DNA of 42,352 bases from Chrysochromulina tobinii (Eukaryota; Haptophyta; Prymnesiales; Chrysochromulinaceae): contig JWZX01003022.1 of assembly GCA_001275005.1 (NCBI GenBank), positions 1 through 42,352 on the forward strand, given 5' to 3'. The notes under the pieces are model-generated. The model was given only the letters and a program-made list of their open reading frames with translations, searched no databases and was not told where the DNA came from. A program made the position numbers and the translations under genes. Of the stretch, positions 1-8,291 are shown one piece after another (position 1 is the first letter of the stretch; every line of letters starts with the position of its first letter).

Positions 1-2
1 TG

Positions 3-1604
3 GCACTCGGCCGTGGCAAGCGTAAGCGAGCGATCGAGCAGCCAGCTGCCAGCGCTGGCGGCGGCGGCGGCGTGTCTGAGAAGGCACGTGGCAAGCGGCC
101 CGTCGCGGCTGTCGTTCTCGATGTTTTCGAGGACGAGGAGGCGGTTGGCAACGGTGAGGACAAGAACACCTTCGACCTCTTCCGGCCGCTTGCCGTCGGC
201 CGCTTCGCTGAGGCATCGAAGGCGTTCCTCGCGACCCACAGCCCGCTGCAAATGACCGTCAAGCTGACCCCCCAAGAGAGGCGCTCTCGGATGGCATACG
301 GCATCTTCGGCCCCGGCACGCACTCGGTCACGTCATGGCTCCCGAATGCCAACATGACCAAATTCGTGGCGCTCATGAAAGACCTGCAGGCACTGCGCGC
401 CGACGAGCCAAACATGAAGGTCGTCGTCTTTACGCGCTTCAATGAGGTGCAGCAGCGCCTCGTGGATCTCATTCAAGGAGAGACTGGCGCGGGCGGACTC
501 CTCGCTTCCAAGGAGGCTGAGGGGCAGCACACGAAGCCGCTCAAGGTGCTCGAATTCAACTCGAAGACGCCGCCGCTGCAGCGCCACGCGCGCATCAAGG
601 AGTTCCAAGAGAGCAAGGACAACGGCGCGAAGGTCATGGTGGTCACCTACCAGACGGCGGCCGTTGGCATCACGCTCACCGCGGCCAGTCGCGTCTTCCT
701 ACTCGAGCCCTCTTTGGACCCGGCGCAGGAGCACCAGGCGGCGGGGCGTATCCATCGGCTTGGCCAGGACAAGGAGGTCTTCATCAAGCGATACGCCTTT
801 CGCGACTCGATCGAGGAGGCGGTGATCAAGCTGCACGAGAAGATCAAGAGTGGCGACATCAAGGTGCGCAATGGCGTGTTTCCCAAGGAGGCCGTGAAGC
901 TGATGGCGACGAGCGGCGCGGCCATGCCACACGCCTTCGATACGGGCCCGACCTACGTCCGCTCCATGGTCGTCGATGATGTAAAGTGGAGCCCAAGCTA
1001 CCATGCGAAAGCGAATGGCACTGCTGCTCCATCGCCAGGTGCAAGCTCGTGGACACGCGTTTGCCAGGAGCAGGCGTGCGATAGCTGTGGGCTGCGGCGC
1101 ATCGTCGACGGATCATCGACGTGGAACGGCACCGGGATCTACTCGTACCTCAAGGACGTGCACGCCGAACCTCCGTTCCATCCGAGCGGCCGCTCGCGCA
1201 ACCCTCCACCGCGGCCAGTGCCGGCGGCCACGAATGACGACGACAAAGACGATCCCGAGCAGAACGCCCGCCGTAATGGCTATGGCGGCGGCTACTTCAG
1301 ATTCGTGCCGCCGCCGCCGCCTCTTTGGATGCCGACCCATTTTACGGCTGTGGAGCTCAGCCAGAGCCGGTCGGACGAAGAGGCTGCAATAGCCGCCTAC
1401 AATGCTGCTGCACAAGCCGCCTACGATGCTGCTGCAAAACCCGCCAACGATGCGCCAAAACCCGAGTCGGACAGCAAGGTGTTCGATAAGGCGCAGGCGG
1501 CGATTGGCGGAATGCCCCACGCCCCCAAATGGACCTCCTGGATCTGTAACAAGTCCGATGATGTACTACCCTTCATCTACGACGACGACGATCGTGTTTG
1601 CTGA
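3..1604 (+). CDS. SNF2-family DNA-dependent ATPase, C-terminal part (5' end outside window)
   Basis: The reading frame is open to the left edge and ends at TGA 1602-1604. The visible part starts with a basic, NLS-like stretch (GRGKRKR) and then holds the second RecA lobe of a SNF2 ATPase: VVVFTRF (motif IV region), TYQTAAVGITLTAAS (motif V) and QAAGRIHRLGQ (motif VI with the arginine finger). The wording around motif V/VI is closest in style to Rad5/HLTF/SHPRH-type remodelers, which is my reading and not a search result. After the helicase domain comes a Cys cluster (C-x4-C-x2-C after a Trp, about 1050-1090) and a Pro- and Ala-rich tail. The ATP-binding lobe must lie upstream of the window. 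No intron is needed in the visible part. It is convergent with the protease gene to the right. Confidence 0.88.
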   Translation, partial: ALGRGKRKRAIEQPAASAGGGGGVSEKARGKRPVAAVVLDVFEDEEAVGNGEDKNTFDLFRPLAVGRFAEASKAFLATHSPLQMTVKLTPQERRSRMAYGIFGPGTHSVTSWLPNANMTKFVALMKDLQALRADEPNMKVVVFTRFNEVQQRLVDLIQGETGAGGLLASKEAEGQHTKPLKVLEFNSKTPPLQRHARIKEFQESKDNGAKVMVVTYQTAAVGITLTAASRVFLLEPSLDPAQEHQAAGRIHRLGQDKEVFIKRYAFRDSIEEAVIKLHEKIKSGDIKVRNGVFPKEAVKLMATSGAAMPHAFDTGPTYVRSMVVDDVKWSPSYHAKANGTAAPSPGASSWTRVCQEQACDSCGLRRIVDGSSTWNGTGIYSYLKDVHAEPPFHPSGRSRNPPPRPVPAATNDDDKDDPEQNARRNGYGGGYFRFVPPPPPLWMPTHFTAVELSQSRSDEEAAIAAYNAAAQAAYDAAAKPANDAPKPESDSKVFDKAQAAIGGMPHAPKWTSWICNKSDDVLPFIYDDDDRVC

Positions 1605-2228
1605 GGTAGCCAGCGCCGCGCGCGAACACAGCCTTGGGCAGCGAGCCGTACGCACCGACAGGGCACGAAACGAAGGATGGACCCACACAATGGAGAGGTG
1701 GAGCACCCAGTGGCACACGAACGGATCACTCAGTGACAGGCAGAGAGAGCTGCCTCAGCTCACCGACACGGCTACGACCGCGAGATGCTCAGAGTACAGA
1801 AGTACAGACGAGAGAGGCGGATCGTGCGGTTTTTGTAAATACGTACAGAGTCTAGACGCGAGTCGACGTCGATTCAGTTCACGGACGAACGGAAAGGGCG
1901 CTCGAGAGAAAACTGATGCTAGTACACGATACAAGCCTCCTCAATACTGCTCATATTTTCGTTATCGAGTAGAAGGACAGCGTTTCAACACGACAGACGA
2001 CTCCGCGCGTGCAGCTGCACGACACAAGTCACAACGCGCGTCTCCACCACCCTCCACCTCATTACAACGCCTCGGCGCACTGTATGAAACTCTGGCAGGT
2101 TTCCGAGCCTACTCTCGCGCGATTCTCAAAGTTGCTGGCGCCTCCCACTCGGGCAACACGATCAGCGGCAAATCACCTCCTTGGGCTTGGGCACAAAAGT
2201 CGTGCCGCTCCAGTTGTGAGGTGAAGAT
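1605..2228. other. intergenic, convergent 3' flanks
   Basis: Stretch between the SNF2 gene (+) and the protease gene (-). Open frames here are arginine- and serine-rich with no recognisable domain. I see no RNA gene or mobile element; it probably holds two 3' UTRs. Confidence 0.5.
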
Positions 2229-2314
2229 TCCGAGAGGCCATCAGGCCGGCTCAAATGACCTCTGATGACCACTGATTGCATCCCTTATCCGAGAGGCCAT
2301 CAGGCCGGCTCAAA
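2229..2314 (+). repeat. introner-like element with perfect 27-bp flanking duplication, not in an intron
   Basis: A 27-bp sequence beginning TCCGAGAGGCC and ending GGCTCAAA occurs at 2229-2255 and again at 2288-2314. The 32 bp between them begin TGACCTCTGATGACC and end TTGCATCCCTTA, matching the start (CCTCTGATGRCC) and end (TTGCNTCCCTCAT) of the element seen inside several introns of the neighbouring gene. Here it lies on the + strand, antisense to the protease gene, and the right copy overlaps that gene's stop codon. The lower match at its end and the lack of a terminal AG fit a copy not under splicing constraint. Confidence 0.75.
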
Positions 2315-5300
2315 GGTCATATCGCACCCAGTCGAGCCCGACGCGCTCGAGAGAGAATGTGGGCCACCAGCGCAGGTCGAGCTTGAGGGTGGTTACGCGC
2401 AGCCGACCCTCGAGGTCGACGTACCTGATGACGAAGGCACTCAGACGCAATCAACGACACAATCACCGACCATCACCGACCATCAGTGGTGGCCATCAGC
2501 GTACTTGATGCGGAGCACGTCGCCGTCTTGCTTGTGCTTCACGCACGCGAGGAAGGAGGGCAGATTGGGCGTGGGCGTCGAGTCCACCTAAACAGGGAAG
2601 GAAGGGAGGCGCGCGCTCGGGTCAACCTCATTCAAAAGGACGGTAGGGATCGGACGTCGGCGTCGGAGCCCACACACACCTCAATGATGTGCGAGGTCGG
2701 CGCGAGATCATATCTCGACGAGGGAGATCCAAAGAAGCGATACGAGGCGTACACACCGCCTGAGGCCGGCGGAGCGCGCTGCTGGAGCACCGCATCCGGC
2801 GTCTCTTGGAGCAAGAGCCCTGCCCAGCCGAGCACCCTCTGCGTGCCCAGGCCGTCGAGGGCGAGCGTGCGGCAGCGGTGCGTCAGGGGGACGCCCTCGC
2901 GTACCTGATGAGGGACGCAATCATCGGTGCCATCTCACGCACTCAGAGCCAATCAGAGCCAATCAGAGGCAATCAGACAGGCGCGCAGGGAGGCACTCGG
3001 GGGCAGTTGAGTGTGACTCCAGCGTGCTTTGAATCCTCGCGTCGAGCTCGCTTACCAGCTGCACGGTCACCTCATCCTTCCCCTGCAACGCCGCGTCAGC
3101 AGCGAGCAGCGAGCGGATCGGCACGCCGTCGATGCTCAGCAGCAGATCACCGCCCCGCAGAGCTGCCCCCCCGAGCCCCCCCGAGCTCCCCCGAGCTCCC
3201 CCCGATCTCGTCAATGGGGCCGCCGCCATTGCCGCTGGAAGCTCCGTCATGAGCGCCGTCGTGAGCGCCATTGGAGGAGGGGGCCGTGACGTGGCTCACG
3301 CAGAGCACTGAGCCGCCGGCCTCGCCATAGGCCTCTTCGACGCCATCAGCGCCAGGGCTGCTGACGGCGCTGTGAGTGCTCGCGACGGCTCCGTCCGCGG
3401 TGGAGCCGGCGGCGTCGGCCAGCGCGGGCGCGGAGGCATCGAGCAGATCATCAGGCACGCCGAGCCGGCGCGCGGCCGCCATCGAGATGGGCTCGAGCAT
3501 CGCACCTGATGAGGGAGGCAATCAGAGAGGCCATCAGAGGCCATCAGAGGCCATCAGAGGCCATCGAGATGGGCTCGAGCATCGCACCGAGAGTGCGCCA
3601 GCGGGGAGGCTGGACTCCCTTGCGCAAGTGCGCCGTCGCCTCGGCGAGATGATGGACGGGCACGCCGCGGAAGATCTGCGAGTTGTGATTGCCTTTTTGG
3701 TACGCGCACGAGGTCCAGAGGGCCGTCACCTGATGAGGTGCGCAATCGGCGCTCATCAGCCGCAATCCGCCGCAATCCGCCGCAATCCGCCGCAATCCGC
3801 CGCAAGGTCGATGGGGTCGGACTGACCTCGCCCTTGTCATTGGCAATGACGCCACCGTCGACGGGGGGCGCGACCTCCAATCCGATCGTCTCCGAGTTCG
3901 AAATCTGAGCGAGCGAGGGAGTCGGGCGCCGTGGTGAGCACTGGCACGCAAAGGGGGGGAGTCTTCGCAATCAGAGGCAATCACTCCGAGGGCCTCACCT
4001 GGTAGCGCGGCGGGTTTGGCAGCGGCAACTTGATCCAGCCTGAGTTCGCCACCTTCGTCTTGCGAGCGACGAGCTCGACACGGCGCGAGGCATCGAACTC
4101 CTCGTTGAGCCCCGATTTGAGGCCAACGAGCCACGCGGACGTGCCCGTGCTCATCGTGCGCGTGTCCATGGCGAGCCGGGCCGACGTGGCGCGCGCGCGT
4201 CGAGGCAATGCCGCCGGGTCGTACTGCACGAGCGCGAAGTTGTGCATGGGGTGCACGAACACGACACGCGCGGGCACCGCGGCCGCGGCCGCGCTGTTGC
4301 CGCCCACGGTCACGATCACGTCGCCGAGCGTGGACGTGACCGTGTTCCGATCGACCGCGACCAGGCCCTGCGCCGCATCCAGCACCAGGCCAGCGCCGCG
4401 GTAGCGCATCCCCGTCTCCCCATCAATGGAGAAGGGGCGTGTGAAGTCGACTGTGACCAACGATGGCGCGAGGATCGAGGAGACGCTCGGCACGACGCTC
4501 GGCTCGCCCTGGGTCTTGCCGCTCGGCACGACGCTCGGCTCGCCCTGGGTCTTGCCGTCACCGCTGCTGCTGCTGGTGGTGCTGCTGCCGGTGCCGGTGC
4601 CGGTGCCGGTGCCGGTGCTGGTGCTGCTGGTGCTGGTGCTGCTGCTGCTGCTGCTGTCGCCGCCGCCGCTTGCGTCGCCGGTAGACGTCCCTAGGGCAGC
4701 AGGCGTGGGCGCTGTCTTGGGCGGCGCCTCGGCCCGCCACACGCCGTCCGCCGAAGGCTTCCACAGCAGGGCGCCGTCCTGGGCATATGGGGTGGTCGCG
4801 GTGTCCGCGGTGTCCGCGGTGTCCGCGGTGGAGGCGGTGGGGGCGGCAGCAGCTGGGCCGGCGGCTGCACCAGCAGAATCGGCATTGTGCGGCAGCGTGT
4901 GCGTCTGCCAGGTGGACTCGGAGAGCCGCGGGTCCCCGCGCACCGTATCGGCGATTTGGAACCACTTGCGATCGACGGTGAGCGAGGTGAGCTGTACATG
5001 CGTCCTCTCGGCGAGGTCGTAGAACTTGATGGTCAGCTGCTCGCCGTGCGTCGTGTTGCGCATGATCTCGATGAAGGAGGCGAGGTCAGGCGTGGGCACG
5101 CCACCGACGGACGCGATCACGTGCCCGCGCGCCAGCCGCGCCTGACGAAGCATGCCGCCCGGATGCGCATGAGTGGCAATCAGTGGCCATCAGTGGCCAT
5201 CAGTGGCCATCAGAGGTTCTCACCTGACGAAGCATGTAGCCCGGATGCGCCACGTACACTCCACGTGGCGCGACGCCGTGGTTCCGCGCCTGCTGATAGG

Positions 5301-6655
5301 AGAGCTCATTCACAATCGCGCCGCCCATCTCAAAGTAGCGCGAGGGCGTGAGCGCGTGGAGGTCATCCACGCGCAGGCTGTGGGAGATCCGCTGCCCACC
5401 GCGACAGACCTCGAGCGCCACGTGGCCGCCCACCGCGGCGTCGAGCGCCGCCTCGAGCGCGATGAAGCTCGTGCACCACCGCCCCGCCACCCGAAGGAGA
5501 ATGTCGCCCGGCTCGAGCACGCCGTCAGCAGGCCCCTTGGGCAGCACCTGATGAGGGAGGCCATCAGAGGCCATCAGAGGCCATCAGAGGCCATCAGAGC
5601 AGGACCCCTTGGGCAGCACCTCGGAGAAGACGAGCAGGCCGAGCTCGTCGGGCAGCTGGGCGCGAAACGCGGCCTCCTCGGCGGCGGGCAGCCCGAGACG
5701 GCGCGCTTCGTCAAACGGCTGGTGCAGGCACACGGCCTGCAGCGTGCCACGTGTGACGGGCTCTCCAGCCTGTAGCAGGCGCAGCGCGCGCACGGCGCGG
5801 TCGAGCGGCAGGAAGAAGCCGGCCGAGGTCCCCACCTTGCCATGAGAGGTAATTAGGGGACAATTAGGGGGTAATTAGGGGGTAATCAGGGGTCGTCAGT
5901 GGTCATCAGAGGGCAGTCCCCACCTTGCCGCCCGCGTTGAGCGCGATCGCGTGGCCCTTGCCGTTGAGCACCGGCGAGCCTGACGAACCTCCAGAAGTCC
6001 CCGAGGCCGAGTGCATGTAGAAGGTGTCCATGTCGTTGTAGCCGTTGCGATTGTACGTGGGCGCGTTGCGGTCGAGGCGCGCGAGCGTCGAGCGGTGGAT
6101 CGACGACTTCTCACCCGCGTTGTTCCCAATGATCACGATGTCAGCGCCCACGTACGCCTCATCCGGCGCGAGCGGCAGCTGCACGACGTCCATGTGCTCG
6201 ACCGCCTTTGGATCGAACCGGAACAAGGCAAAGTCATGCACCGGGTCGTAGTACGCGACGGTGAGCGGCACCTCCTCGTTGTTGGCAAAGATGGCCTCGG
6301 CGACGATCGGCCCAGGACCTGCGACGTGCCGGTTGGTCATGATGTAGCCGCGCTCCTTGTCGACCACGAAGCCGGTCGCCTGCAGCGTGCCCGACTGAGC
6401 GGTGTCAAAGGCGCGCACGCGGTTCACCTTGATAGACACCACCGCGGGAAGCGCCGCCGTGATCATCGCATTCCACTGCTCTGGCGAGTAGGTCGCCTCC
6501 GTGGCACGTGGTGAAGTGATGGGCGGCTGCGCCTCCGCATGTGTTAAGGTGGCCGCAGTGGCCGCCGTGGCGCTGCACGCTGCAAATCGCACGACGTGTG
6601 GGCGCAGCAGCGCCGCAGCAGCCGGCCGCACCGATTGCGCGAGACGCCAGAGCAT
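2310..6655 (-). CDS. DEG7: DEG7/Nma111-type tandem HtrA (DegP-like) serine protease, 10 exons
   Basis: Exons in transcript order: 6655-5924, 5835-5620, 5547-5224, 5141-3999, 3904-3827, 3729-3588, 3505-3056, 2904-2680, 2587-2505, 2424-2310. The phases agree across every junction, except for one frame change inside exon 7. The product is about 1,168 aa, near the family's usual 1,000-1,100. From ATG 6655 the first protease domain shows the triad His110 ([10 protein letters not shown]), Asp141 (DPVHDFALF) and Ser225 (GGSSGSPV). PDZ regions follow, then a second, degenerate protease domain ([27 protein letters not shown]) whose His position reads VDRNTV, as expected for this family's inactive half. 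Further PDZ segments ([13 protein letters not shown]) end in WWPTFSLE. The N-terminus ([19 protein letters not shown]) looks like an organelle presequence; another in-frame ATG lies at 6736. Relatives act in the nucleus or plastid. A 36-bp tandem repeat and CTG-type tracts expand the linker of exon 4. Confidence 0.92.
2425..2504 (-). other. intron 9 of DEG7, introner-like
   Basis: It splits an AAG codon after ATCAA; the acceptor is ATCAG. The intron begins GTACGCTGATGGCC and the next exon begins GTACGTCGACC. The body is made of CTGATGGTCGGTGATTG-like units and ends TTCGTCATCAG. Confidence 0.8.
2588..2679 (-). other. intron 8 of DEG7 with exon-like 5' end
   Basis: Phase 0, GAG|GT to TTTAG. 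Near its 5' end the intron reads GTGGGCTCCGACGCCGACG, which closely matches the start of the following exon (GTGGACTCGACGCCCACG). It lacks the CTGATGGCC units, so the flanking-copy feature is not limited to introns with that body. Confidence 0.7.
2905..3055 (-). other. intron 7 of DEG7 with introner-like 3' half
   Basis: Donor GTAAGC after a CTG codon, acceptor ending GCGTCCCTCATCAG. The 3' half holds CTGATTGCCTCTGATTGG units. The 5' half is unrelated sequence. Splicing here joins DEVTVQL to VREGVPL in frame. Confidence 0.75.
3506..3587 (-). other. intron 6 of DEG7, introner-like with 28-bp exon copy
   Basis: Phase 1. The first 28 bases of the intron (GTGCGATGCTCGAGCCCATC and on to GATGGC) are repeated perfectly as the first bases of the next exon. 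The remaining 54 bases are CTCTGATGGC units followed by TGATTGCCTCCCTCATCAG. This is the clearest copy of the family. Confidence 0.85.
3730..3826 (-). other. intron 5 of DEG7 with GGCGGATTGC tandem units
   Basis: Phase 0, GAG|GTCAGT to ACCTCATCAG. The body holds four to five tandem copies of GGCGGATTGC, a variant of the CTGATTGC unit. No clear copy of flanking exon is seen. Confidence 0.75.
3905..3998 (-). other. intron 4 of DEG7
   Basis: Phase 0, CAG|GTGAGG to CTCGCTCAG. Two TGATTGC units sit near the 5' end; the rest is C-rich. No strong flanking duplication. Confidence 0.75.
4485..4556 (-). repeat. 36-bp perfect tandem duplication in DEG7 coding sequence
   Basis: Two identical 36-bp units (4485-4520, 4521-4556) encode [12 protein letters not shown] twice. 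The adjacent 4557-4680 is a CTG/CCGGTG microsatellite encoding Ser-Thr and Thr-Gly runs. Both lie in the linker before the degenerate second protease domain, where length change should be tolerated. Confidence 0.9.
5142..5223 (-). other. intron 3 of DEG7, introner-like, exon copy at its 3' end
   Basis: Phase 0. The last 27 bases of the intron (GCGCATCCGGGC to CTTCGTCAG) repeat the last 27 bases of the upstream exon with two mismatches. The rest begins GTGAGAACCTCTGATGGCC, continues with CACTGATGGC units and ends TGATTGCCACTCAT. Confidence 0.85.
5548..5619 (-). other. intron 2 of DEG7, introner-like with exon copy
   Basis: Phase 0. Intron start GTGCTGCCCAAGGGGTCCTG and next-exon start GTGCTGCCCAAGGGGCCTG differ by one inserted base. 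The body is four TCTGATGGCC units ending CCTCCCTCATCAG. Confidence 0.85.
5836..5923 (-). other. intron 1 of DEG7, introner-like, 14-bp duplication across both junctions
   Basis: GGCAAG|GTGGGGAC is present at both the donor and the acceptor junction, so the boundary could slide anywhere in 14 bp but gives AG|GT at both ends. The insert begins CCTCTGATGACC, holds CCCCTAATTAC units and ends CTCTCAT. Confidence 0.8.
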
Positions 6656-6875
6656 TTCCGTGATCTCCGACAGGACGCCGTTTCGGGCGCGTGTCACCTG
6701 TGATGAAAAGCTAGATGTAACATACGTCACGAACAAGCGCGCGCGTCTCGCTCGGTTTGCATGGGTTTTTTACGTTGTGTCTGTCGTGTGAAGATGAACT
6801 CATCGCGCAACAGGTTTCCAATTATGGTCCGGGAGAAGTGATGATTCCGAGAGAGAAGCCTCTCCATCTTGTGCG
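6656..6875. promoter_or_regulatory. divergent promoter region, DEG7 and EF-hand genes
   Basis: 220 bp between the two divergent starts. It contains a TACGTCA element near 6723-6729. No clear TATA box is seen. Confidence 0.3.
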
Positions 6876-7604
6876 ATGGACCTTTTACAGCAGCCTTTCG
6901 AGGGCATCAAGGCCGTCGGTGTTGCGACAGTCGACGGCGCCAAGGCCGTTGGCACGGCCACGGTTGACGGTGTCAAGGCTGTCGGCGTGGCGACAGTGAA
7001 CGGAGCGACCTTTGTCGGCGATGGCGTCAAGGCTACAGGCAACCTTGTGGCCACAGGGCTCGAGAAGACCATTGAGACGCTCGGTCTGGCTCAGGGCTTC
7101 CAGGCTGTCTTTGGCGAGGATATTGACAAGTCGGACGCGGGCCTGGAGGCGGCGTTTGCCAAGGTGGACGTGGACAAGAGTGGCAAGATCAATGCCGCCG
7201 AGATGAAGGCATACATCCTGAGTGTGTATGAGAAGGGCCTCGATGACAAGAGTATCGGCGAGATGATAGCGACGGCAGACACAAACAACGACGGCGAAAT
7301 CGATCTTGATGAGTTCAAGATCATTATGCGCGCCGGGCCCAAGAAGTCGGATGGGGCGATTGTTGGCGTCGTCGGTGCTGGCGTCGGTGCCACTGTAGGC
7401 GGCGTCAAGACCGTCGGGGACGGCGCCGCCTTTGTCGGCAAGCAGTCTGTCGAGGGCATCAAGGCGGCTGGTGCTGCGACCGTCGACGGCGCCAAGGCCT
7501 TTGGCGCGGCCATGGCCAAGGGCTTCGAGTCACCAACTTGGCAGTCGGACGCGGGTGGTCCGGCGTTCTGTGCCTGTGCGAGAAGGGAGGCGAAGGCACT
7601 ATAA
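6876..7604 (+). CDS. EF-hand calcium-binding protein with flanking 11-residue repeats
   Basis: ATG at 6876, 242 aa, no intron needed. Two canonical EF-hand loops lie in the middle: DVDKSGKINAAE and DTNNDGEIDLDE, both with Asp at position 1 and Glu at 12. On each side are glycine-phased 11-residue repeats (GIKAVGVATVD, GAKAVGTATVD, GVKAVGVATVN before; GIKAAGAATVD, GAKAFGAAMAK after), which recall the amphipathic 11-mers of lipid-binding proteins such as synucleins. A Ca-dependent membrane or lipid role is inference. The EF-hand block (7107-7352) recurs almost unchanged in the LRR gene to the right. The last 20 or so residues are unlike the rest, so an unannotated splice near the 3' end is possible. 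Confidence 0.8.
   Translation: MDLLQQPFEGIKAVGVATVDGAKAVGTATVDGVKAVGVATVNGATFVGDGVKATGNLVATGLEKTIETLGLAQGFQAVFGEDIDKSDAGLEAAFAKVDVDKSGKINAAEMKAYILSVYEKGLDDKSIGEMIATADTNNDGEIDLDEFKIIMRAGPKKSDGAIVGVVGAGVGATVGGVKTVGDGAAFVGKQSVEGIKAAGAATVDGAKAFGAAMAKGFESPTWQSDAGGPAFCACARREAKAL
7107..7352 (+). repeat. EF-hand cassette, copy 1
   Basis: 246 bp aligned without gaps to 17192-17437, with about 32 differences counted by hand (about 87% identity). Similarity starts at GTCTTTGGCGAGGA and stops just after AAGTCGGA. Many differences are in third positions, so both copies have been kept as protein. Confidence 0.9.
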
Positions 7605-8291
7605 ACGACTCCCTGAGTAGGTTCCCTGAGAAGGCCTCCCTGAGACGATCAGATCATCACCGTGTCCCCTCTCGCAAGGTTGATGGTGTGGATTGAGCCA
7701 GACACCCGTTCAGGAAGCACCCGAGAACACACGACATGTCACAGCAGATTGCACAGGCCCGAACCGCAGCCGGTGGGCGGCGGGGGTTGGGTGGGGGTCT
7801 AGACGTTACTTATTGAGATCGTGTTGGTGAGATGTGAATGAAAACCCTCTCCAGTGTGGTTGGGGTTGAGCTTGCGACGACAATGCACGACGATCACCGG
7901 CCGGCACGATGACGGACATCGGCATGCACGTGGTCGTGGAGAGCTGGAGAGTGGTGGTGGGGGATGTCTCGAGGTCTCGAGGTGTGATTAGCCCCGCGAG
8001 GCTTTGAATACATAGCGGCCAGTCATTGCGGCCAGTCGACCGCTCGCTGGGGGGGTTCAGCCCGCGTGGAATTGAGCTCGGGTGCGGAGCCGTCCTTTGA
8101 GACGGTGAGATACGGGAGGTGTGGTGAGCGGCGCCGCGCAGCAGGACCGCGACGAAACTGACTGATCTCGGGAAAATTGAGATCGTTGCGTGACACGATC
8201 GTGAATTTCCGCGCACTCCTTTGCCGAGCCGGCGTGATCCCGCGGGACGGATTGCCGCTCTCCGGTGGCCGTGGCTTTAACTGGCGAGGCA
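7605..8291. other. intergenic
   Basis: No convincing gene. It holds the 3' flank of the EF-hand gene and the upstream region of the Cys-rich gene. GCGGCCAGTC occurs twice, 11 bp apart, near 8018-8038. Confidence 0.5.

Noticed and set aside
1402-2265. Long open frame after the SNF2 gene
   Set aside because: Its first part is a shifted frame of the SNF2 tail and the rest is Arg/Ser/Thr-rich without domain signal.
4557-4700. Separate gene on the + strand encoding Leu/Val-rich repeats
   Set aside because: It is the complement of the CTG/GTG microsatellite in DEG7; the minus strand continues conserved DEG7 sequence on both sides.
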